Positions 13,971-20,714 of a stretch of DNA of 37,569 nucleotides are shown here, one piece after another (position 1 is the first letter of the stretch; each line of letters starts with the position of its first letter). The stretch comes from Prevotella sp. Its GTDB lineage: Bacteria; Bacteroidota; Bacteroidia; Bacteroidales; Bacteroidaceae. Both the position numbers and the translations under genes were made by a program. Under the pieces are notes generated by a model. It was not told where the DNA came from and made no database searches. It saw only the letters and a list, made by a program, of their open reading frames with translations. The stretch is taken from the NCBI GenBank assembly GCA_017417465.1, contig JAFPZD010000025.1, forward strand, positions 1 through 37,569, in the 5' to 3' direction.

Positions 13971-15203
13971 ATGAGACGACGAGCGGCCTTTATTGTTTGT
14001 CTGCTGTTGGCAGCAGCTTTCTTTGCTTGCCAGCGCCCACTCTTCGCCGGTCGTCAGCGTCCGCTCTTAACTTACAATCTTAATTTTCAGCTATCGCAGA
14101 CCAACTTTGTCGACACCATCGCCATTGACTGGGAACGCCATCAAGTGCTGGTGCCCGTGACCATTGGCGGTCGTGAGTACCGGTTCTTGTTCGACACGGG
14201 GGCCAGCCAGTGTGTGGTCTATGACGATGCGCCCATCGAAGGCTGTCGGCACGCAGGTCACATCCCCTCATACGATGCCATCGGGCGCCGCGACACGGTG
14301 GAGGTGGTCACCCTACCGCCGATGACCATTGGCAGCACAACCTTCACGGGCTGCCAAGCCACTGTGCAGCATCGTACCGTTCGCCGCCATGACATTGACG
14401 GCATTGTGGGCTTCAGTCTCATTGCCAAGGGACTGAGCGCGAAGATTGACGTGCGTCGCCAACACCTGATTCTTACCGATCGGCGTGACTTCTTCAGTCG
14501 TGAGACGAGCTACACTGAGCGCTACCGCCTCAACTACAATGTGCCCTATGTCCGTGTCAACCCCTTTGGACGCTACACCGAGCAGGTCATGTTCGATACT
14601 GGCAGCCGACAGTTCTATGCCATCAATGCCACCAGCTTCCAGCGGGCAACGGCCCGACGTGGTGCTGATGCCACCGATGGCGTACAGCTCTTGGGGCGTG
14701 CCTTTGGGCGCCAGGCCATTGGCTTTTCGGGGGCTGAGCCCGCCGGCGAGCTGCTGCGCCTGAAACTGTCGGCCCTCCGCTTTGGCGACTTCCTGTTTAC
14801 GGATGTGGTTACGGCCACCACCCGTGGCGGTTCACATCTTGGGGCTGCCATGCTCGACTATGGTACGCTGACCATTCTGCCACGCCGTCGCCTGCTCTGT
14901 TTTCAGCCTTACGATGGCGGCAATCAGTGTGCCGTGCGCAACGAACAGCCCGACATCGCCTTCATCGATGCCGACGGCCAGCCTGCCGTGGGCATGGTCG
15001 TCGATGGCAGCACACCCTATCAGCGGGGCTTCCGTCCAGGCGACGTCATTATCAGCATCGACGATCGCCCAGTCAGCAGTTTCTCCCAGTTTGTCGGCTG
15101 GGGCTTTGAGCAGGGGCGCGAGTACCGCTTCTTAGTGCGCCACCAGAGCGGCCTCACGGAGGAGCTGCGCTGGGTGCGCCGACCCTTAACAACAAAAGAA
15201 TAA
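13971..15203 (+). CDS. Retropepsin-like aspartic protease with two DTG motifs and a PDZ domain
   Basis: A predicted envelope protein. The start MRRRAAFIVCLLLAAAFFAC gives a signal sequence; Cys20 could be a lipidation site, but the lipobox is poor. Two aspartic-protease-like halves follow: FLFDTGASQCVVYDD with Asp75, and VMFDTGSRQFYAIN with Asp209. A C-terminal PDZ domain (about residues 325-395) has GMVVDGSTPYQRGFRPGDVI. The frame is open upstream to 13563, but that part only shadows rnc; the ATG at 13971, 4 bp after the rnc stop, is clearly the start, giving 410 aa. greA begins 10 bp downstream. Family members are annotated as aspartyl protease or PDZ proteins in Bacteroidota; the substrate is unknown. 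Confidence 0.85.
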   Translation: MRRRAAFIVCLLLAAAFFACQRPLFAGRQRPLLTYNLNFQLSQTNFVDTIAIDWERHQVLVPVTIGGREYRFLFDTGASQCVVYDDAPIEGCRHAGHIPSYDAIGRRDTVEVVTLPPMTIGSTTFTGCQATVQHRTVRRHDIDGIVGFSLIAKGLSAKIDVRRQHLILTDRRDFFSRETSYTERYRLNYNVPYVRVNPFGRYTEQVMFDTGSRQFYAINATSFQRATARRGADATDGVQLLGRAFGRQAIGFSGAEPAGELLRLKLSALRFGDFLFTDVVTATTRGGSHLGAAMLDYGTLTILPRRRLLCFQPYDGGNQCAVRNEQPDIAFIDADGQPAVGMVVDGSTPYQRGFRPGDVIISIDDRPVSSFSQFVGWGFEQGREYRFLVRHQSGLTEELRWVRRPLTTKE

Positions 15204-15213
15204 CACAACACTC

Positions 15214-15678
15214 ATGGAATACATGTCAAAAGAAGGCTACGACAAGCTCGTGGCCGAGCTCCGCCAGATGGAGCTTGTGGAACTGCCGCAGGTTCGCGAA
15301 GCCATTGCCGAGGCCCGCGACAAAGGCGACCTCAGCGAGAACTTCGAATATCATGCCGCCAAGCGTGAGCAGGGAAGGCTGCTGGGGCGCATTCGTTTCA
15401 AGCAGCGTGTGCTGGCCAATGCGCGTGTCATCGACACCTCAAAGCTCACCAGCGACTGCGTGCAGCTGCTCAGCCGTGTCGAGATGACCAATCTGGCCAA
15501 CAACAGCCGCATGACCTATACCATTGTCAGTCCTCACGAAGCCAATCTGCGCGAGGGCAAAATCTCCATCAATTCGCCCATTGGGCAGGCACTGCTGAAG
15601 AAGCACGCCGGCGATACCGTTCAGGTGCATGTCCCAGCAGGCCTATTAAATCTTCGAATTGAGAACATTGAGCTGTAA
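15214..15678 (+). CDS. greA: Transcription elongation factor GreA
   Basis: Cleavage factor that enters the RNA polymerase secondary channel and rescues backtracked complexes. The N-terminal coiled coil carries the acidic tip in ARDKGDLSENFEYHAAK (about residues 33-49). The C-terminal FKBP-like domain contains YTIVSPHEANLREGKISINS and SPIGQALLKKHAGD. The length of 154 aa is standard. It closes the rnc-protease-greA run. Confidence 0.96.
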   Translation: MEYMSKEGYDKLVAELRQMELVELPQVREAIAEARDKGDLSENFEYHAAKREQGRLLGRIRFKQRVLANARVIDTSKLTSDCVQLLSRVEMTNLANNSRMTYTIVSPHEANLREGKISINSPIGQALLKKHAGDTVQVHVPAGLLNLRIENIEL

Positions 15679-15701
15679 AACGGTAATTTATTGGCATTTT
15701 A

Positions 15702-15733
15702 TTTGGCGGTTTACTAAATAAGTGTTACTTTTG
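15702..15733 (+). promoter_or_regulatory. Promoter of the large Omp28-like secreted protein gene
   Basis: TTTG (15702-15705), 20 bp, TACTTTTG (15726-15733), 60 bp before the ATG at 15794. This supports the downstream ATG over the upstream in-frame non-ATG start at 15722, which would overlap the -7 box. Confidence 0.65.
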
Positions 15734-15793
15734 CAGCGCAAAATTAGCAACAAGCAAACTCATATAACACAACTATTACTAAACACTAGTTCA

Positions 15794-18700
15794 ATGAAAA
15801 AGTTTACCTTGATCCTGCTTGCTGCCTGCTTCGTGGCAGCAACGACCATGGCCCAGAAAGGGCCTCAGAGAGTGGTGAACCTGCCCGCTGCCAAGACTGA
15901 GCAGCTGAAGAAGTTCACAAGTAAGCAACACCACCACCAGATGCGGCCTAACCTGCAGCAGCAGCATGGCCAGCTGACGGGCAAGGACGCCCGCCTGCTG
16001 TCGGCTCTGTCAGACCGCAACGGCCTTCCCAAGATGTCGTGGCAGAAAGCCCATTCGCCACGTAAGGCCGGCATGATTACCACTCAGCCCGATGGCAATT
16101 ACATGGCTTTTGAGCGCAATGGCGACAGCTACGTTTCCACGCTCTACGGCGTCTATTACAACGAGGTGATAGGCAAACTTGGAGAATTGGTGTTTGCCAG
16201 CGACAACAAGGTCTACATGAAGGACATCATCTCACAGTATGTCTTTGACACCTGGGTGGAAGGAACATTCAATGGTACCACCATTACCTTCACTTTCCCG
16301 CAGATGGTGACCACGGTTGACGGCGAGGATTTCTATGCCATGGTGATGGACTTCGATGCCGACGAGATGACCTATGTGCCCACTGCCGGCGACGGTACGA
16401 TGACGCTGAACTTCGATCCCAAGCGCCGCATCGTCACGACCAGTGATCCCGACTTTGTCAGTGGTGACAAGGTGATAGGCCTTGCCTATGCCAATGGCGC
16501 ATGGGCAGGCAGTGCCGACTGGAACATCACGATGCGCCCCATCACCGACGAGCCCGTCAGTGCTCCCGAGGGACTGGAGACAGCACAGTTCATTGTGGCG
16601 GCCGACGGCTTTAGCGGCACCATTGCCAATGTGGGCTTCGATGGCAACGACGTCTATGTGCAGGGCATCTATCCCTCCTTGCCCGATACTTGGGTGAAGG
16701 GTACCATCGAGGGCGACAAGGCCATCTTCAAGAGTGGTCAGTTCTTGGGTTTAGACGCTGAAAACGGCTATGTAGAGTATCTTATCTCTGCCACGGCTGA
16801 GACCACTCACGTAGAGGATCCCGAGTGGGGCGATTACGACGAGACCTACTATTACGTTAGCAATGAGGACATCGTCTTCGACTATGATGCCCAGACGCAG
16901 ACCTTCACTGGCACAACCCTTTTCATGGCCAATGCTGGCAAGACGAAGGTGTACTACGGTGCCATCTATGAGAATTGCATCATCAAGCCCTTTATCGAGG
17001 TGGCTGCCACGCCGATGGCTCCTTACGACCTGTTTATTGAAGAGGGTGGCTTTGACTATTACAACGAAGGCTGGGGCTGGGGCTATTTTGAGTTCGTCGC
17101 GCACAATAACGACGAGGATGGCAACTACATCCTGCCCGAGAAGCTCTCGTATCAGTTCTGGGTGCGTGTCAATGGCGAGGAGAAGCCGTTGGTGCTCCAC
17201 AACTATGACTACAAGAACATGGAGGCCACTGAGATGGCCGAGATTCCATTTGGCTATAACGATGGTTGGGACATGGCCGTCACTGACGCTTATGCCTACC
17301 TCTATTATTATGTCGTGGGTCCCGAGGCCTACGGTGTGCAGGCCATCTATCGTGGTGCCGGCGAGGAGCGTCGCTCTGAGATTGCGTGGGTAGAGGTGGA
17401 GAACTTGGGTGCTGAAGTGCAGCCCGATGCCGCCACTCCCGCCTATCCCGACGTTGACCCCGACGACGTGGGCAATACCATTACCTACGGTTCATACACT
17501 GGCAACGAGAGCCGCGTGACCTTTGGTGAATGGAAGCCGCAGACCTACGACGTGGCGATGAAGATTGACGAAGGCTCCGTCGTGGGCACCCATATCGATG
17601 CTGTCACCTTCAATATGAAGACCATCAATGGCATTAGCAACCTGAAGGTGTGGCTCAGCAGCCAGCTGCGCGTCGAGAATGGTGAGAACGTGCCCGACCT
17701 GGTAAGCATCGATGTGCCGATGCCCACCAAAGCCGGCGATGTCACCGTGACGCTGCCGAAGCCTTATATCGTCCCCGCTGAGGGCGTCTACGTCGGTTAC
17801 TCGTTTACAGTGTCTGAAGATGCCTATTCGTATGCCAACGCTCCCGTCACCGTCATCGACGAGGTGAAGCCTTGCGGATTCTATATCCACTCCACGGCCA
17901 GCATCGTGAAGTGGCTCGAGCTCTCTGAGCAGAGCGGCTACTCCACCTGCATGACCATTACGCTCAGCGGCAAGACCGTGAAGGCCAACGCCGTGGCACC
18001 CGTTGATGGCGAGCCCGTCTATGTGCTGAAGGACGAGGCCATCGAAGTCCCCCTGACATTCGCCAATCAAGGCTCCGAAGGCATCAAGTCAATCGACTTC
18101 AACTATACGTTCAACGGCGCCACCGCTTCGAAGCATATCGACCTTAATTCATCCGTAAAGGGCTTCCTCGGCATGACCTATGATTACAGTCTCACTCTGC
18201 CTGCTATTAACGAGCCTGGCAACTACGACCTCGACGTGGAAGTCGTAAAGGTGAATGGCGTGGACAACGAAGCCGACGTGACGACGGCAGCCACGACAGT
18301 CACAGTGATGGGTTGGATGCCCAAGCACCGCACCCTGTTAGAGGAATACACCGGCCTGTGGTGTGGCTGGTGCCCGCGTGGATTCGTTGCCCTTGAGCTT
18401 CTCAAAGAGCAGTATCCCGACGAGTTCGTCTGCGTGAGCTACCACAATGGCGACCCGATGGAAATTACCGATTTCTACCCCTCATTGGTTGAAGGATTCC
18501 CCTGCGCTTGGGTTGACCGTGGCATGGAGGTCGATCCCTACTATGGTCTTGGTGAAGACGACTTCGGTGTGCTCGACGTGCTGCAGTGGCGCAACACCAT
18601 GTTTGGCTATGCCAACCTGGAGGTGACAGCCACGCTGTCTGACGACAACAGCACCGTCGACGTGAATGCCGACGTGACCTTCCCTTACAGCAGCGACAAC

Positions 18701-19207
18701 GTAAACTTCTCACTTGAGTATATGCTCGTAGAGGACGGCTTGACTAGCGATGACTGGCTGCAGGCGAACTACTACGCTGGTGGTGACAATGGCGACATGT
18801 CGACGTTCGACGAAGCCCCCGAGGACGTGCCCGGCCTGGTGTTCAACGACGTGCTGGTAATGCAGTCAGAGATGGGTGGCATCTACGAGAGCCTGCCCAC
18901 GGAGGTTACTGCTGACGTACCCGTCAACCATACTTACGCCTTCGAGCTTGACTACGCCCTGAACATGGATTGGGAGCCCATCATTCAGGACTACTCGCAG
19001 CTCTTCGTCGTGGCTCTGCTCATCGACAACGAGACAGGCATTGTGGCCAACGCCATCAAGGTGCCTGTGGGCACTGCTACTGTGGGCATCGAGAATGTGA
19101 AGACGCAGAATGTCGGTGCACAGCGCATCTACGACTTGATGGGCCGCCGCGTGTTGAACCCGCAGAAGGGTCTCTACATTGTCAACGGCCGCAAGGTTGT
19201 GAAGTAA
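15794..19207 (+). CDS. Large secreted protein with an Omp28/thioredoxin-like domain
   Basis: A 1137-aa exported protein beginning with a clear signal peptide (MKKFTLILLAACFVAATTMA). The first 800 residues are beta-rich and acidic, with no family I recognise. Near residue 850 comes EEYTGLWCGWCPRGFVAL, with a CxxC pair (Cys857, Cys860) and a following YPDEFVCVSYHNGDPM, as in Omp28-related and thioredoxin-fold outer membrane proteins of Bacteroidota. The C-terminus YDLMGRRVLNPQKGLYIVNG...KVVK resembles the short sorting tail common in Prevotella secreted proteins, which suggests export by a type IX-like system and surface location. A redox or adhesion role is possible. The downstream gap carries a strong hairpin. 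Confidence 0.8.
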   Translation: MKKFTLILLAACFVAATTMAQKGPQRVVNLPAAKTEQLKKFTSKQHHHQMRPNLQQQHGQLTGKDARLLSALSDRNGLPKMSWQKAHSPRKAGMITTQPDGNYMAFERNGDSYVSTLYGVYYNEVIGKLGELVFASDNKVYMKDIISQYVFDTWVEGTFNGTTITFTFPQMVTTVDGEDFYAMVMDFDADEMTYVPTAGDGTMTLNFDPKRRIVTTSDPDFVSGDKVIGLAYANGAWAGSADWNITMRPITDEPVSAPEGLETAQFIVAADGFSGTIANVGFDGNDVYVQGIYPSLPDTWVKGTIEGDKAIFKSGQFLGLDAENGYVEYLISATAETTHVEDPEWGDYDETYYYVSNEDIVFDYDAQTQTFTGTTLFMANAGKTKVYYGAIYENCIIKPFIEVAATPMAPYDLFIEEGGFDYYNEGWGWGYFEFVAHNNDEDGNYILPEKLSYQFWVRVNGEEKPLVLHNYDYKNMEATEMAEIPFGYNDGWDMAVTDAYAYLYYYVVGPEAYGVQAIYRGAGEERRSEIAWVEVENLGAEVQPDAATPAYPDVDPDDVGNTITYGSYTGNESRVTFGEWKPQTYDVAMKIDEGSVVGTHIDAVTFNMKTINGISNLKVWLSSQLRVENGENVPDLVSIDVPMPTKAGDVTVTLPKPYIVPAEGVYVGYSFTVSEDAYSYANAPVTVIDEVKPCGFYIHSTASIVKWLELSEQSGYSTCMTITLSGKTVKANAVAPVDGEPVYVLKDEAIEVPLTFANQGSEGIKSIDFNYTFNGATASKHIDLNSSVKGFLGMTYDYSLTLPAINEPGNYDLDVEVVKVNGVDNEADVTTAATTVTVMGWMPKHRTLLEEYTGLWCGWCPRGFVALELLKEQYPDEFVCVSYHNGDPMEITDFYPSLVEGFPCAWVDRGMEVDPYYGLGEDDFGVLDVLQWRNTMFGYANLEVTATLSDDNSTVDVNADVTFPYSSDNVNFSLEYMLVEDGLTSDDWLQANYYAGGDNGDMSTFDEAPEDVPGLVFNDVLVMQSEMGGIYESLPTEVTADVPVNHTYAFELDYALNMDWEPIIQDYSQLFVVALLIDNETGIVANAIKVPVGTATVGIENVKTQNVGAQRIYDLMGRRVLNPQKGLYIVNGRKVVK

Positions 19208-19265
19208 ACGATAACGGTCGTTAAGAGTCCCCCCTCGCTCGGCTTTGCCGCTTCGCTCTGCGAAG

Positions 19266-19341
19266 AACCCCTCCTGGAGGAGGAGGATAAGATAGACCTG
19301 CAACGGAAAAGGTAACTTATCCCCCTCCTACAGGAGGGGTT
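19266..19341. repeat. 26-bp inverted repeat after the Omp28-like gene
   Basis: The left arm (19266-19291) begins AACCCCTCCTGGAGG and the right arm (19316-19341) ends CTACAGGAGGGGTT; about 24 of 26 positions pair, with a 24-bp loop. It lies 58 bp after the stop and could act as a transcript-end hairpin. No U-tract follows. It is part of the 507-bp gap at 19208-19714. Confidence 0.65.
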
Positions 19342-19397
19342 AGGGGAGGTCTCTTTCTGCCAATTTTAGTTTTTGTCATTTCGCTCTGAGCAGTCTG

Positions 19398-19529
19398 GCA
19401 GACTTCTCCGAGAACTCCCGCAGACTTCTCCTAGAAGTCCCGCAGACTTCTCCTAGAACTCCTGCAGACTTCTCCGAGGACTCTGGAAGTCTTTTCCTAG
19501 CACTCCAGCAGTCTTCTCCTAGCAGTCTG
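19398..19529. repeat. Six degenerate 22-bp tandem repeats
   Basis: Six consecutive 22-bp units carry the core GCAGACTTCTCCTAGAACTC, the last two more diverged. There are no spacers, so it is a tandem repeat and not a CRISPR array. It makes up most of the gene-free stretch before the DUF2975 gene. Confidence 0.7.
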
Positions 19530-19646
19530 ACGTCCACAAACGGCCGACCACCCCTCGAACTCAAAATCCCCCTTTGCCCGCCGACCTGCTGTTTTATCGT
19601 TAATTAAAACAAAAATATCGTTTTTCGATAAATTTTTATTGAAACA

Positions 19647-19678
19647 TTTGGTTGTTTCAAAAAGAATGCTTACCTTTG
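19647..19678 (+). promoter_or_regulatory. Promoter of the DUF2975/HTH pair
   Basis: TTTG (19647-19650), 20 bp, TACCTTTG (19671-19678), 36 bp before the ATG at 19715. Confidence 0.65.
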
Positions 19679-19714
19679 CCGCCGAAAATCGTGATTCATT
19701 GAAATAAGCAAATT

Positions 19715-20359
19715 ATGAAAAGGAGATTGAATATTCTTTGCTTGCTGGTGTTCATAACCGTTTCCATCGGCTTCTTGCCCTTCCTTTATGCCGTGGGCAT
19801 CGGGTTCCAGACCGGCGTGGAGGGTAACCATAATCAGAGCGTCGAGCTGGACCAGTATGTTGAGGCAGCCTCGGTGAACCTGATGCCTGCCCGCTTCGTA
19901 GGCTTGAGTCACGGCACTATTATTAATAAGGTGACGGGCGAGTCGGTAGACATCTGGCCGGAGCGCATTGCCGTGAACATGCCCGTCAGCTATCCGCAGT
20001 GGTTTGTGGTCGTCAACGATGTCAGCCGCTATCTGGTCTATGCATTGCTCATTGCCATCGTTGTGCTGTTCCTAAAGCTCATCGTGCGCGTCAACCGCGG
20101 CCTTGTGTTCGAGTGGCGCAACGTGCGGCTGCTGCGGTGGCTGGGCGGCATCGAGCTGACAGGCAGCATCGTCACCACGGTCATTCAGATCTATGGAGCA
20201 AGCATCGTCAGTAGTCAGTTCGGCGTTGGCGGCTTCCTGCCCGACTACTTCAGCTACGTGTCGGTGATGGAGCTGACCGTAGGCCTGGTGGCACTCATCG
20301 TGGCTGAGATCTTTGCTGTGGGCCTGAAAATGAAGGAGGAGCAGGACTTAACTGTGTAA
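19715..20359 (+). CDS. DUF2975 membrane protein
   Basis: A small integral membrane protein with four hydrophobic segments: residues about 5-28 (ILCLLVFITVSIGFLPFLYA), 105-125 (YLVYALLIAIVVLFLKLIV), about 145-165, and 188-208 (LTVGLVALIVAEIFAVGL). The pattern after the second segment (VNRGLVFEWRNVRLLRWLG) is the DUF2975 hallmark. Between segments one and two is an extracytoplasmic loop of about 75 residues. It is followed 9 bp later by a YozG-like HTH gene, the usual pairing for this family. The function is not established; a sensor or regulator link with the HTH protein is inference. Confidence 0.85.
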   Translation: MKRRLNILCLLVFITVSIGFLPFLYAVGIGFQTGVEGNHNQSVELDQYVEAASVNLMPARFVGLSHGTIINKVTGESVDIWPERIAVNMPVSYPQWFVVVNDVSRYLVYALLIAIVVLFLKLIVRVNRGLVFEWRNVRLLRWLGGIELTGSIVTTVIQIYGASIVSSQFGVGGFLPDYFSYVSVMELTVGLVALIVAEIFAVGLKMKEEQDLTV

Positions 20360-20368
20360 AGGAGTGCT

Positions 20369-20584
20369 ATGGGTAAGATAATCGTAAACCTCGACGTAGA
20401 GATGGCCAAGCGCAAGATGTCGCTGGGCGAGCTGGCCGAGCGCATTGGCTTGACACAGGCCAACCTCTCCATCCTGAAGACGGGCAAGGCACGCGCCATC
20501 CGCTTCTCGACGCTTGAAGCCATCTGCCACGAACTGGGCTGCCAGCCTGGCGACCTGCTGGAATACAGAGAAGATGAAAAATGA
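20369..20584 (+). CDS. YozG-like XRE-family HTH regulator
   Basis: A 71-aa single-domain Cro/CI-type DNA-binding protein. The helix-turn-helix is in SLGELAERIGLTQANLSILKTGKARAI (about residues 18-44), and the tail ICHELGCQPGDLLEY is typical of the YozG/YgzD branch. It sits directly downstream of the DUF2975 gene and is probably co-transcribed and functionally tied to it. Its last codons and TGA (EDEK-stop) are already part of a GAAAAAT-type 7-bp repeat. Confidence 0.88.
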   Translation: MGKIIVNLDVEMAKRKMSLGELAERIGLTQANLSILKTGKARAIRFSTLEAICHELGCQPGDLLEYREDEK

Positions 20585-20628
20585 AAAATGAAAAATGAAA
20601 GATGAAAGATTAAAAATGAAAAAAAGAG
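20571..20628. repeat. 7-bp GAAAAAT-type tandem repeat overlapping the HTH stop codon
   Basis: GATGAAAAATGAAAAATG and its continuation give about seven 7-bp units, with variants GAAAGAT and TTAAAAAT. The HTH gene stop at 20582-20584 lies inside the array. No promoter of the standard form is evident between here and 20715. Confidence 0.7.
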
Positions 20629-20714
20629 CAGGAAGCTGTAGTTTTTTCGCCTATAATGGCGTCTAAATAGTAGAAACGTATCATTTTATATTAACCAAAT
20701 CAAACCAAAACAAG

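Noticed and set aside
15722-15793. Earlier start for the Omp28-like protein
   Set aside because: The extension overlaps the -7 box and lacks a signal sequence; the ATG at 15794 begins a typical signal peptide.
19715-20584. DUF2975/HTH pair as a toxin-antitoxin system
   Set aside because: The protein order and the four-segment membrane protein fit the known DUF2975-YozG pairing; no toxin-like feature is visible.
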